A DNA stretch of 64,000 nucleotides from Granulicella arctica (GTDB lineage Bacteria > Acidobacteriota > Terriglobia > Terriglobales > Acidobacteriaceae): NCBI RefSeq assembly GCF_025685605.1, contig NZ_JAGTUT010000001.1, forward strand, positions 620,001 through 684,000, given 5' to 3'. Positions 1 through 9,694 of the stretch are shown in pieces; within the stretch, counting starts at the first letter, position 1, and every line of letters starts with the position of its first letter. A model generated the notes under the pieces. The model was given only the letters and a program-made list of their open reading frames with translations, was not told the DNA's origin and did no database searches. A program made the translations under genes and the position numbers.

Positions 1-1
1 T

Positions 2-1573
2 ATCCAGTTCTACACGTGGGGCGAGCGGGAGTGCTGCCTCAAGCGCGGGAGCACCTCGGCCACGGTGCGCGATCCGCTAGGGGCGCTGCAGCTCAAGGTG
101 GGCGATGTTCTTGTCCTGGAGGAAGTGATCAGCCCGACCACTGGGCTGACGTACGATGCCGATCCCAAGAAGCGTTGCGCTGTGCGGCTGACCGCCGTGA
201 CACCCGCGCAAGATCCTGTCTATCCGGATGACGCAGGAAAGCCTGCGTCGCTGCTGGAGCTGGAGTGGGGCAAGGAAGACGCGTTGCCGTATGCCTTTTG
301 CCTTTCGGCGATAGGGCCTGCGCCTGGGTGCGCTTACATCGACAACGTTAGTGTGGCACACGGGAACGTTGTGCTGGTAGACCACGGCCAGACCCAGCCG
401 CCGATAGATCTGGGACAGGTTTCGACCCTGAGCAGCAGTGCAACCTGCGATTGCGCGGGCGAGCCCTCGGACGTCCGCACGTATCCCGGGCAGTTCAAAC
501 CGACGCTTCCGGACAGTCCTGTTACGTATAGCGAGGCGCTCCCGACTGACGGCACAACAGTTGCTTCCGCAACGGCGCTGGTCACCCAGGACGAGCGCGA
601 AGCTACGCCGCAAGTCACGTTGACTTCCGATCCCGCGCAAACCTGGACCGCGAAGAACGACCTGATCGAGAGCTCTCCTTCCGACAACGACTTTGTTGTG
701 GAAGTGGACAGCGGCGGCTTCGCACACCTCCGCTTCGGGGATGGTGAGCTGGGCGCACAGCCTCCAGCCGGGATGACGTTCAGCGCGACATACAGGGTGG
801 GCAATGGCACAGCTGGGAACGTGGGCGCGGAAGCGATCTCACGCCTGGTGCTGAAGGACTACAAGCTGGACGGCTCTTCCATCACCGTGCGGAATCCCCT
901 GCCCGCGTCGGGCGGCATGGACCCCGAGCCGATGGAAGACGCAAAGATGTTCGCGCCAACGGACTTTCGCCAGGTGCTGCAGCGCGCCATCACGGCGGCG
1001 GACTACCAAACGCTGGCCGAAGAAAACAAGCAGCTGCAGGGGGCTTCCGCAGAGCTGGTGTGGACGGGCAGCTGGTACGAGGCCGACGTGGCCATCGACC
1101 CGCTGGGCACGGAGACGGCCAAGCCTACGCTGTTGAAGAACATCAAGACTTCGCTTGAAGCGTATCGCCGGATCGGCCAGGACCTTGCGGTCAAGGCCGC
1201 GCGTTATGTGCCGATCTACCTAGAGCTCGCGGTGTGCGTGGAGCCCGACTACCTGCAAGCGCATGTGAAGTCTGCTTTGCTGGATGTGTTCAGCCAGCGC
1301 AAGCTGGCCGGCGGCAAACTCGGCTTCTTCCACCCGGACAACATGACCTTCGGCGAGGACATCGACGTGAGCCGCATCGTGGCTGCGGGACAGGTGGTGC
1401 CGGGTGTGGAATGCGTGACGGTGAAGAGGCTGCACCGGCTGTTCGAAAAACCGAACCACGAGCTGCAAAACGGTGTGCTGCCGCTGACGAACGATGAGAT
1501 CCCGCAACTCGACAACGACCCAAGTTTCCCTGAACACGGTGTGCTCAAGCTCGCCATGCGCGGAGGCAGATAG
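2..1573 (+). CDS. Putative baseplate assembly protein (gpJ-like), 5'-truncated by window edge
   Basis: The reading frame is open from base 2, with coding-like sequence (IQFYTWGERECCLKRG) before the first in-frame start codon at 65, so the true start lies outside the window; 523 residues are visible. The protein has the J-type baseplate module: FGDGELGAQPP followed by a YRVGNGTAGNV segment (window residues about 240-270), then an SGGMDPE segment. Its C-terminal part (DVSRIVAAGQVVPGVECVTV) is typical of the putative baseplate assembly proteins of contractile injection systems. In such machines J-like proteins form wedge subunits of the baseplate. The gene lies 2 bases before a second protein with the same GDG module, and both belong to one + strand operon. 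Function is by family resemblance; whether the machine is intact cannot be judged here. Confidence 0.85.
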   Translation: MQFYTWGERECCLKRGSTSATVRDPLGALQLKVGDVLVLEEVISPTTGLTYDADPKKRCAVRLTAVTPAQDPVYPDDAGKPASLLELEWGKEDALPYAFCLSAIGPAPGCAYIDNVSVAHGNVVLVDHGQTQPPIDLGQVSTLSSSATCDCAGEPSDVRTYPGQFKPTLPDSPVTYSEALPTDGTTVASATALVTQDEREATPQVTLTSDPAQTWTAKNDLIESSPSDNDFVVEVDSGGFAHLRFGDGELGAQPPAGMTFSATYRVGNGTAGNVGAEAISRLVLKDYKLDGSSITVRNPLPASGGMDPEPMEDAKMFAPTDFRQVLQRAITAADYQTLAEENKQLQGASAELVWTGSWYEADVAIDPLGTETAKPTLLKNIKTSLEAYRRIGQDLAVKAARYVPIYLELAVCVEPDYLQAHVKSALLDVFSQRKLAGGKLGFFHPDNMTFGEDIDVSRIVAAGQVVPGVECVTVKRLHRLFEKPNHELQNGVLPLTNDEIPQLDNDPSFPEHGVLKLAMRGGR

Positions 1574-1575
1574 AG

Positions 1576-4500
1576 ATGTCCAACACGAACTGTGGCTGTT
1601 CCGAATCCACGTGCAAGTGCTGCGAGGGTGTCAGCGTTTTGACGCCCGAGTCGGAGTACAACCGCCCGGGCCTGCCCGCGCTGACCTACCGGGCGGGCAC
1701 ACACGGATCGTTCCTGGAAACGATGAAGGCCCGGCTGGCCGGCCTGACCTTAAAAGCCGTCGGCAGCGATGGGCAGACGCAAACCACGTTCCGTCCGCTG
1801 CAAGGCTTGACCACGCGTGACGAGAGCGACCCGGCGATCGCGTTGCTGGATAGCTGGGCGACGATAGCCGATGTGCTGACTTTTTATCAGGAGCGCTTTG
1901 CGAATGAAGGCTACCTGCGCACCGCGGTGAAGCGACGCTCGGTGCTGGAGCTGTCGCGGTTGGTGGGCTATACCCTCCGGCCGGGCGTGGCCTCTTCGGT
2001 GTACGTGGCCTACACGCTGGACGACAACCAGACAGACCCGGTCACCATCCCGGCAGGCAGCCGCTCGCAGAGCATTCCCGGTCCGGGCGAGATGCCGCAG
2101 TACTTCGAGACAAACGACGACCTGCTGACGCGCAAGGAGTGGAACGATCTGGAGGTGCGGGCCACGCGGCCCCAGGTCATCAATCTCAGCAACGCGTTGG
2201 AGATCAACACTCTCTACGTAAGCGGGTTGACCACCAATCTTCGGACAGGCGATCTGTTGCTGCTTTCCTTCGGCACCGACGATTTCCGGAACGTCGCCCG
2301 AAGAGTGAAGTCGGTGGACACGCAGATGCCCAACAACGTGACGGTCGTGAACCTGCAGCCGCTATCGCCGGATGTGCTGGCGACGGTCCATCTCCTGGCG
2401 CAGGTGATTGAGGCAGTCAAGACCCTGGTCCCTGCTACTCCGGGCTCCACGAATGCTCCTGCGAATGCCACGCCCACCGCGAATGTTGCGGCACCAGCAG
2501 CCGCGGGCGCCGCGCAGGCAGGCAACGCCCCCGCAGCGCAGCCTCGCTCGCTTGCCGCTACGGCAGCACAGGCCCCCGCTGCGCAGGACGTTGCCGCGCC
2601 GAGCGCGGCGGCGCAGAGTGCGGCGGCGCAAAACGATGTTGCACAGAACGGCCAGGTCACCGAAGAGTTCGTGGCCGAGGGCGGTCCTACAGAAGTGATC
2701 GAAAAAGCCGAGCTTCTGCTGAACGATGTCTTCCTCGACATTCCGTCCGACCCAAACACATGGTTCACCCTGTTGACGGCCGCGGGCGGGTACTACGGTT
2801 CTTCTTCGGCCCTGCAAGCGATCCTGCAGAATTTCAACACTGCGGTCACGGCTGCACTGGCAAACCTGCCGGGCGCTTCTGTTCCCACCTATACGACGCC
2901 GGCCGTATTCGTTCCCACCCTGCTGAAGCCCGTGAACCTGCAACCGGCAAGCACGGCCCAGCTCAGCCGGACGATCCAGGTGCAGATGCAGGCGAACTCC
3001 GACGTGCATCCGCAACTGCTGCTCACCTTCGCACCTACGCTCGAAAATACGCTGTACCAGGCGTGGGAGAACGCCAATATCAAATCGATCTCCCCGGCGT
3101 TGCAGGGTCTCTATGCGGTGCGGGTTTCGGCGCCCTTGTTCGGCTCCTCGGCGCCGGCGTACATCTATGACCCGACAGCCACGTCCCCCTGGAGCGCTCC
3201 TCAAATCGACAACAGTGAAGCGCCCACAACGCTGTTCCTCGACCGTCCTTATCCGACGATCCTGGCAGACAGCATGGTGGTCATCCAGCAGCCGTACGGC
3301 AGCGGTATCAGGCGTGACGTGCGCAAGGTGGTGTCGGCGCAGACCACGCCGCGCACTGCATATGGCGCCAGCGGGAACTCGACGCGCATCGACGTGGACC
3401 GCCAGTGGTGGAATGCCGATGAGATGGGCACACTGCGTGGCACCTATGTCTATGGGCAGACCGACGAACTCACGCTGGCAGAAGAGCCCCTGCCCGATAC
3501 GGTTTCCGGGTCTGAGATCGAGTTGGCCAACTTGTACAGAGAGCTCACTTCAGGGCGCTGGGTCATCGTTTCCGGTGAACGGGCCGATATCCCTGGGGTT
3601 TCGGGCGTGATCTCCAGTGAGCTGATCATGATGTCCGGGCTGGTGCATGGCACCGATGCGGATATTCCGAACGACAAGGTCCACACTACCCTGCTGCTGG
3701 CTACACCGACCGCTTACACCTACAAACGCTCGACGCTGACGATCTATGGCAACGTGGCGAAAGCCACGAATGGGCAGACACGCATGGAAGTGCTGGGCAG
3801 TGGAGATGCGACCCAGACCTTTGCCTCTCATGTGTTGAAGCAACCGCCGCTGACGTATGTGTCCGATCCCAATCCCACCGGCGTGAAGAGCACGCTGGCC
3901 GTGTATGTGAATAACGTGAAGTGGACGGAAGTTGCGACCATGGCAGGCGCCGGGCCGGCGGACCGCGTGTTCACGACCACAACGGACGACAACGCGAATA
4001 CGACCGTGATCTTCGGCGACGGTGAGCATGGGGCGGTGCCTCCTACGGGCGTTCAAAACCTGAATGCCGTATACCGCAGCGACCTGGGCCCGGCGGGCAA
4101 TGTGCGGGCCAGCCAGATCAGCATGCTGGTGAGCCAGCCGCTTGGCGTGAAGGGTGTCACCAATCCACTTGCGGCGTCCGGAGGAGCAGGGCCGGAGAGC
4201 CGCGACCGGGCACGCAGCAATGCGCCGCTGGCCGTGATGTCGCTGGACCGGTTGGTGTCTGTAGAAGACTATGCCAACTTCACCCGCACCTATGCAGGCA
4301 TCGGCAAGGCGGCTTCGCGCAAGATCAGCAACGGGCAAAGGCAGTTGGTGCATGTGACGATCGCCGGTGCGGAAGACATTCCCATCGACACCACTTCAGA
4401 TCTTTACCGGAACCTGCTGCTGGCGCTGCACAACTACGGGGACGTGGCCCTGCCTGTGCAGGTAGACCTGCGCGAGCTCAAGATCCTTGTGCTCAGCGTG

Positions 4501-4896
4501 AGCGTGAAGATCCTGCCTGCGTACAAGTGGGAGATCGTTTCGGCGGCCATCCGCACTGCGGTCCTGGCGGAGTTCGGCTTCGATGCGCGCGATCTGGGGC
4601 AGCCGGCGTTGCTGTGCGATCTGATTGCCGCGATCCAGAACATCGAGGGCGTCGACTACGTGGATGTGATCGCCTTTGGCGGCATTCCTGAGAAGGAGCC
4701 AGATGGCAATGGCGGGCGCAAGCTGCTCACGCTGGACGAACTGGCGACAGCGGCTCAAGACATCGCCAACTCACGTATTCCGAAGCAGGTTGCCGCCAAT
4801 TTCGCAGACTTTGAAAAAGGCGGCATCCGTCCGGCCCAACTCGCGGCCTTTACGCCCAACGTTCCCGACACACTCATCCTGAACCAGGTGCTGTGA
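1576..4896 (+). CDS. Putative baseplate assembly protein, 1106 aa, with Ala-rich insertion
   Basis: This is the second baseplate-type protein of the cluster. A GGAGG about 10 bases upstream supports the ATG at 1576. The N-terminus has a compact cysteine cluster (NCGCSESTCKCCEG), followed by the NRPGLPALTYRAGTH segment usual in long baseplate proteins of contractile injection systems. The J-like module lies near residues 810-880 (FGDGEHGAVPP, then GPAGNV and ASGGAGPESR). Residues about 285-360 are an Ala/Pro/Gln/Asn-rich low-complexity stretch that reads as a flexible insertion inside the otherwise folded chain. The protein probably forms the large wedge component beside the upstream gene product. 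The next gene begins at the stop codon or 8 bases beyond it, so translation is likely coupled. Family assignment is firm; the role of the insertion is unknown. Confidence 0.85.
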   Translation: MSNTNCGCSESTCKCCEGVSVLTPESEYNRPGLPALTYRAGTHGSFLETMKARLAGLTLKAVGSDGQTQTTFRPLQGLTTRDESDPAIALLDSWATIADVLTFYQERFANEGYLRTAVKRRSVLELSRLVGYTLRPGVASSVYVAYTLDDNQTDPVTIPAGSRSQSIPGPGEMPQYFETNDDLLTRKEWNDLEVRATRPQVINLSNALEINTLYVSGLTTNLRTGDLLLLSFGTDDFRNVARRVKSVDTQMPNNVTVVNLQPLSPDVLATVHLLAQVIEAVKTLVPATPGSTNAPANATPTANVAAPAAAGAAQAGNAPAAQPRSLAATAAQAPAAQDVAAPSAAAQSAAAQNDVAQNGQVTEEFVAEGGPTEVIEKAELLLNDVFLDIPSDPNTWFTLLTAAGGYYGSSSALQAILQNFNTAVTAALANLPGASVPTYTTPAVFVPTLLKPVNLQPASTAQLSRTIQVQMQANSDVHPQLLLTFAPTLENTLYQAWENANIKSISPALQGLYAVRVSAPLFGSSAPAYIYDPTATSPWSAPQIDNSEAPTTLFLDRPYPTILADSMVVIQQPYGSGIRRDVRKVVSAQTTPRTAYGASGNSTRIDVDRQWWNADEMGTLRGTYVYGQTDELTLAEEPLPDTVSGSEIELANLYRELTSGRWVIVSGERADIPGVSGVISSELIMMSGLVHGTDADIPNDKVHTTLLLATPTAYTYKRSTLTIYGNVAKATNGQTRMEVLGSGDATQTFASHVLKQPPLTYVSDPNPTGVKSTLAVYVNNVKWTEVATMAGAGPADRVFTTTTDDNANTTVIFGDGEHGAVPPTGVQNLNAVYRSDLGPAGNVRASQISMLVSQPLGVKGVTNPLAASGGAGPESRDRARSNAPLAVMSLDRLVSVEDYANFTRTYAGIGKAASRKISNGQRQLVHVTIAGAEDIPIDTTSDLYRNLLLALHNYGDVALPVQVDLRELKILVLSVSVKILPAYKWEIVSAAIRTAVLAEFGFDARDLGQPALLCDLIAAIQNIEGVDYVDVIAFGGIPEKEPDGNGGRKLLTLDELATAAQDIANSRIPKQVAANFADFEKGGIRPAQLAAFTPNVPDTLILNQVL

Positions 4897-4904
4897 GGAT
4901 TTCC

Positions 4905-7160
4905 ATGACGACCTCGACTGCCACAACGTTTCCATCCACCGATCCCCGCATCGACCGGCTCTACAAGCTGCTTCCCTCGATCTATCGGATTCGCGACGCG
5001 GAGCAAAACTACCCGCTGCAGGCTTTGTTGCGCGTCATTGCGGAGCAGGTCAATGTTGTGGAAGACGACATCCTGCAGCTGTATGACAACTGGTTCATCG
5101 AGACCGCGCAGCCGTGGGCGGTGCCTTACATTGCCGACCTGATCGGCTATACGCCGGTGAGCACGGCCGGGTTGACTTCAGTGAGGGGGACGAAGCGGAC
5201 CCAGGCGCTGGCGGAGATCCTGGTGCCGCGCCGGGAAGTCGCCAACACGATCCGCTACCGGCGGCGCAAAGGCACGCTGCTCCTGCTGGAGGACCTTGCC
5301 TATGACGTCGCTGGCTGGCCTGCGCGCGCGGTGGAGTTTTTAAAACATCTGGGCTGGAACCAGAACATCGATCACCCGCACATGGAGCGAGGGCACACGG
5401 TGGACGTGCGGCTGCTGCGCGAGTTGGAACGGCTCAATGGGCCGTTCGACCGGATGGCGCACACCGTGGACATTCGCCGCATCGACTCCGCGCGGACGGT
5501 GGGTCGTACCAACATTCCTTCGGTGGGGGTGTTCGTGTGGCGGCTTGGGTCTTATTCCGTGACGCGGTGCCCGGCGTACTGTGCGGAGGAGGCTGGACCT
5601 CACTGCATGACCTTCAGCCTGCTTGGGCAGGACGCGCCGTTGTTCATCGACCCGAAAGAAGGCCAGACACCGGGCGAGGTGACCACAGAGCTTAACGTGC
5701 CCATCGCGATCCGTCGCACAGAGTTCCTTGAGCAGAAGGCCGACCTGTATGGCGCAGACAAGAGCGTGTGCATATGGGCGGAAGGCTGGAACGGGCTGGA
5801 TGCGGATACGCCCGTCCCCATTGACTGGATCGTGCCGGCGGACCTGAGCGGCTGGCAGTATGTTCCATGGCCGAAGACTGTGGCGCTGGACCCGCACACT
5901 GGACGCTTCGCGTTCCCGCCAAGTCAACTGCCGAAGAAGGGCTGCCGTGTGACGTATCACTACGGGTTCAGCGCGGGCATCGGCGGAGGTGAGTATGACC
6001 GGCCTATCTTCAACCCAGCGCAGCGTGTGGCCGCGGACTCGACGCCTCCACCGTTCAGCCTGTATCGCGTGGGCAGGGACCAGACGTTTCACCGCATTGG
6101 AGACGCGCTGGACCAATGGAAGAAGGACGCGCCGGTCGACGCGGTGATCGAGCTGACCGATACTACGGTATATGTTGAGCCGATCTATGTGACGCTCAAC
6201 GAGGGACAGACCCTGCAGCTGCGCGCCGCCAACCGCACGCGGCCGGTGATCCGTCTGCTGGACTGGCAATCGGACCTGCCGGATGCGCTTTCGGTCACGA
6301 TGGGGCACGGCAGCCGGTTCACGCTGGACGGCCTGCTCATCACGGGGCGCGCGGTGCAGATCACAGGGGCGGGCGATGAACCTCCGCAGAACGCGGCACT
6401 GCCTGAGTGCTCCGCGGAAGTGGTAATCCGCCATTGCACGCTTGTTCCCGGATGGGGGATCGACTGCGACTGCAACGCGAAGCGTCCGGCGGAACCTTCA
6501 CTGGAGCTGTATAACGTGAGGGCGCGGGTGCGGGTGGAACATAGCATCCTGGGGGCCATCCAGGTCAACGAAAACTCAGTGACCTATGATCCCATTCCGA
6601 TGAAGCTGACCGACAGCATCCTGGATGCGGTCAATCCGCAAGGCAGGGCGATCGGCGTGCCAGGCGGCGATGGGCCCGCGTATGCCGTGCTGACGATCCA
6701 GCGCTGCACGGCGTTCGGCATCGTGGACGTGCATGCCATCCAGCTGGCGGAGAACAGCATTTTCAATAGCTGCGTGAATGTGGCACGGCGGCAGCTTGGG
6801 TGCATGCGTTTCTGCTATGTGCCCGCAGGCTGCCGGACACCGCGGCGCTACCATTGCAAACCGGACGGCGTGATCCAGCAGGTGAAGGCGGAGCAATCCA
6901 ACCTCGCTCTACAGGCGGCGGACATCGCCGCGGAAAAGCTGCGTGTGCAGCCGCAGTTCACCAGCACGCACTATGGCTCGCCGACCTATGCGCAACTGGC
7001 GCTGACGTGCGCGCCGGAGATCCTGGCCGGCGCTGATGACGAGTCAGAGATGGGCGCGTTTCACGACCTCTTTCAGCCGCAACGCCGCGCGAATCTGCAG
7101 GCGAGGCTGGAACAATTTACACCCGCAGGAATGGACGTTGGGATCATTTGGGGTAACTGA
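4905..7160 (+). CDS. Phage tail protein I-like / beta-helix tail protein of contractile injection system
   Basis: The N-terminal about 150 residues (LYKLLPSIYRIRDAEQ, then a VEDDILQLYDNWFIETA segment and PYIADLIGY) resemble the P2 gpI-like tail domain that links baseplate wedge to fibre. The remainder, from about residue 400, has repeated short strands with hydrophobic spacing and phrases such as FTLDGLLITGRAVQI and VEHSILGAIQVNE, as in parallel beta-helices of fibre-like or carbohydrate-binding proteins. A Cys-rich turn (CMRFCYVPAGC) follows. AGGA at 4896-4899 lies 5 bases before the ATG at 4905; a GTG at 4893 overlapping the upstream stop is the alternative start. The product is likely a baseplate-to-fibre adaptor or tail fibre. 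The ligand is unknown. Confidence 0.8.
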   Translation: MTTSTATTFPSTDPRIDRLYKLLPSIYRIRDAEQNYPLQALLRVIAEQVNVVEDDILQLYDNWFIETAQPWAVPYIADLIGYTPVSTAGLTSVRGTKRTQALAEILVPRREVANTIRYRRRKGTLLLLEDLAYDVAGWPARAVEFLKHLGWNQNIDHPHMERGHTVDVRLLRELERLNGPFDRMAHTVDIRRIDSARTVGRTNIPSVGVFVWRLGSYSVTRCPAYCAEEAGPHCMTFSLLGQDAPLFIDPKEGQTPGEVTTELNVPIAIRRTEFLEQKADLYGADKSVCIWAEGWNGLDADTPVPIDWIVPADLSGWQYVPWPKTVALDPHTGRFAFPPSQLPKKGCRVTYHYGFSAGIGGGEYDRPIFNPAQRVAADSTPPPFSLYRVGRDQTFHRIGDALDQWKKDAPVDAVIELTDTTVYVEPIYVTLNEGQTLQLRAANRTRPVIRLLDWQSDLPDALSVTMGHGSRFTLDGLLITGRAVQITGAGDEPPQNAALPECSAEVVIRHCTLVPGWGIDCDCNAKRPAEPSLELYNVRARVRVEHSILGAIQVNENSVTYDPIPMKLTDSILDAVNPQGRAIGVPGGDGPAYAVLTIQRCTAFGIVDVHAIQLAENSIFNSCVNVARRQLGCMRFCYVPAGCRTPRRYHCKPDGVIQQVKAEQSNLALQAADIAAEKLRVQPQFTSTHYGSPTYAQLALTCAPEILAGADDESEMGAFHDLFQPQRRANLQARLEQFTPAGMDVGIIWGN

Positions 7161-7214
7161 CCGGACAGCAGAAAGCAGACCCGAGGCCGACAGCTTCGCA
7201 AGGAGAGATAAGAG

Positions 7215-8780
7215 ATGAAAGACGACTTCACCCGAGACACTTTTGATCCGAGCAAACACTTCAGCCGGGTCCTGATGCAGCAAGGCAGAGTGACGCTGGA
7301 CGCCGACCACAACGAGCAAACCGACATCCTGCTGCACCTGCTGCGCACGCTGACCCGCGATCTGCTCGGCCCCTATGCAGCGCCTTCCGCGGAGGGAGGA
7401 TTCAAGCTGACGGCGAACGGGGCGGCGCTTACGATCAGCGCCGGCCGCATGTACGTCGACGGCATCCTGGTGGAGAACGACGAGGACTGCGATTACACCA
7501 AGCAGCTCGACTACCCGCTGCCTGATAACGACCCGCTGGCGACCGCGCTGCTGAAGACGCTCACGTCCAACTTCTGGCTCTACCTGGACGTGTGGGAGCG
7601 GAACATCACGTGGATCGAGGATGATTCCATTCGCGAGAAGGCCCTGAACGGACCGGACACCTGCGCACGCTCCAAGGTGGTGTGGCAGGTGAAGGCGATC
7701 TCGACCGATACGCTGGGCCAGACCACGGGGACGACCGACTCGATACAGAAGCAACTCAGCGTGCTGAAGCAGGAGCTTTCACAGACTGACAACGAGGACG
7801 AGCAGGAACAGATCGAGAGACAAATGCAGGTGCTCGAGCAACAGTTGGCAGGCGCCAGCCCTACGCAAAGCGTGCCTACTTGCGACGGCCCGCTTTCCCC
7901 GCTGAGTGGGCTGAGTATGGCATCCATGACGGCGCGGCTGGATCCTGGGCAACAGATCCAGGACCCGTGCCTGACCTCGCCGGCTTCGCAGTATCGCGGC
8001 GCGGAAAACCAGCTCTACCGGGTAGAGGTACACACGCCCGGCACGGCCGGAACCGCGACTTTCAAGTGGTCGCGCGATAACGGCAGCGTGGCAACCACGT
8101 GGCTGGGAGGCTCAGGCAATGACTTCCAGGTGGGGGCGACGCGCGGCTTCGCTTCCGGCTCATGGGTGGAGTTGGGGGACGACACGCTCGACCTGCAAGG
8201 ACAGCCGGGGACACTGGTGAAACTGGCAAAGGTGGACGGCGGCGTGCTTTCGGTGAATTCTTCCACGCCTGCCTCGCTGACCGGCTGGAGCGACGACTAT
8301 GTGAACCCGAGGATCCGCCGCTGGAACCAGCAAGCGTCCGACGCGCAGCAACTGGTGGCCGGGGCAATACCGATCACCGAAAGCCTGCCGAGTGCGCCAG
8401 TGTGGATTGACCTGGAGGATGGCATTCAGGTGATGTTCGCGCCCGGAGGCACGTATCGCACCGGCGACTACTGGCTCATTCCGGCGCGTGTGGCCACAGG
8501 GCAGATCGAGTGGCCGAGCACCCCGGATAGCAACAACAATCCAGTGCCCGATGCATTGGCTCCTGATGGGATCGAGCATCATTACGCGCCGCTGGGCTTC
8601 GTCAACTGGTCCAATGGCACCTTGCAGTTCCGGGCGTGCCGGTGTGAGTTTTCGCCCATCAACAGCTGCTTTGGGAAAGGCAGCATCGCGGCTGGCGCGC
8701 AACTGCTGAAGACGGCCAATACACGGGCGACCCTTTCCGCAGAAGTGCAGCGCACCAAACGGGTATCCAAAGCGAAATGA
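7215..8780 (+). CDS. DUF6519-type protein of the injection-system cluster
   Basis: This 521-residue protein starts with a strong AGGAGAG ribosome site just upstream. The N-terminus (KDDFTRDTFDPSKHFSRVLM, then QGRVTLDADHNEQ) matches, from memory, the DUF6519 proteins often encoded beside baseplate genes of extracellular contractile injection systems. A Gln/Glu-rich stretch near residues 175-215 (QKQLSVLKQELSQT and following) is a probable short coiled coil. The rest is Gly/Thr/Asp-rich with strand-like spacing, compatible with a fibre or beta-sandwich structural protein. There is no signal peptide. The stop overlaps the next start as ATGA. The exact role is not known; it could be a tail-fibre or spike-associated component. 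Confidence 0.7.
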   Translation: MKDDFTRDTFDPSKHFSRVLMQQGRVTLDADHNEQTDILLHLLRTLTRDLLGPYAAPSAEGGFKLTANGAALTISAGRMYVDGILVENDEDCDYTKQLDYPLPDNDPLATALLKTLTSNFWLYLDVWERNITWIEDDSIREKALNGPDTCARSKVVWQVKAISTDTLGQTTGTTDSIQKQLSVLKQELSQTDNEDEQEQIERQMQVLEQQLAGASPTQSVPTCDGPLSPLSGLSMASMTARLDPGQQIQDPCLTSPASQYRGAENQLYRVEVHTPGTAGTATFKWSRDNGSVATTWLGGSGNDFQVGATRGFASGSWVELGDDTLDLQGQPGTLVKLAKVDGGVLSVNSSTPASLTGWSDDYVNPRIRRWNQQASDAQQLVAGAIPITESLPSAPVWIDLEDGIQVMFAPGGTYRTGDYWLIPARVATGQIEWPSTPDSNNNPVPDALAPDGIEHHYAPLGFVNWSNGTLQFRACRCEFSPINSCFGKGSIAAGAQLLKTANTRATLSAEVQRTKRVSKAK

Positions 8781-9694
8781 GGGCGGTGTGGTCGTTCTGG
8801 ACGAAGCCGTTTCTGGCGGAGCGGCACAGTAGCTGGGCCAGTGAGCTGCACCATTGGCTAGCATGGGGGCTGTCTCTGGCGGCGGCCTCCAACCACTACC
8901 CGGAGACGGTGCTTGTGACGGATGACGCAGGCGCACGCCTGCTTGTCGACACGCTCGAACTGCCGTTTGCTCATGTGTCGACCGGATTGAACTCGTTAGG
9001 AAATGAGGACCCGGGCTGGTGGTCGCTGGGCAAGATGGAGGCTTACAGGCTTCAGCAAGAGCCTTTCGTTCATATCGACACCGACGCTTTTCTTTGGAAG
9101 CCCTTGCGGCCGGACCTGGAAGCTGCGGACGTCTTTGCCCAGAACCCTGAGCCCGTTGTTTACGGGCGCTCGTGCTATCACCCTGAAGACTTCGAGAGCG
9201 CGTTGGGTCGACCGGACAGCGGATGGATGCCGGCGGAGTGGGACTGGTACCGGCAGGCCTCGCTGGGGCACGGCCGGGCGGAGTGCTGCGGCCTCTTCGG
9301 CGGGAACAGGCTGGACTTTATCCACCACTACGTCTCACAGGCAATGCGGCTTCTGCGCCATCGCCACAACGTGCGTGCCTGGAGGAACTTCGCGGACAAA
9401 GACGGCAACATGATCTTGCTGGAACAGTATCTGTTGACAGCCTGCCTGGAGTATCACCGCTCCTGCGCCGACTCCAGCTTCCACGGCATCGACATCCGCT
9501 ATGTCTTCCCCTCGATAGACGAGGCCTACACGGCCGAAAGCGCAAGCGAGGCGGGATTTACGCACCTGGCAGCCGGGGCAAAACGCGATGCCGAGGTCGC
9601 TCGCGATCTGCAAGACGCTACCGAGCGCGAGTTGCCCGAGTACTTCGCGCGATGTGTGGACATGGTGCGTACACCCGAAGCGGTCGCTTGCTGA
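8777..9694 (+). CDS. DUF6734-type protein, possible glycosyltransferase fold
   Basis: This 305-residue protein begins inside the upstream stop codon (ATGA), so it belongs to the injection-system operon. The opening (MRAVWSFWTKP, then HHWLAWGLSLAAASNHYPET) and a PFVHIDTDAFLWKPL segment near residues 95-108 resemble the DUF6734 family. The DTDAF phrase looks like the DxD metal and nucleotide-sugar motif of GT-A glycosyltransferases. There is no transmembrane helix or signal peptide, so it would act in the cytoplasm. It could modify a tail or fibre component or a neighbouring polysaccharide. The assignment to DUF6734 is from sequence memory, and the glycosyltransferase idea is inference from one motif. 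Confidence 0.6.
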   Translation: MRAVWSFWTKPFLAERHSSWASELHHWLAWGLSLAAASNHYPETVLVTDDAGARLLVDTLELPFAHVSTGLNSLGNEDPGWWSLGKMEAYRLQQEPFVHIDTDAFLWKPLRPDLEAADVFAQNPEPVVYGRSCYHPEDFESALGRPDSGWMPAEWDWYRQASLGHGRAECCGLFGGNRLDFIHHYVSQAMRLLRHRHNVRAWRNFADKDGNMILLEQYLLTACLEYHRSCADSSFHGIDIRYVFPSIDEAYTAESASEAGFTHLAAGAKRDAEVARDLQDATERELPEYFARCVDMVRTPEAVAC

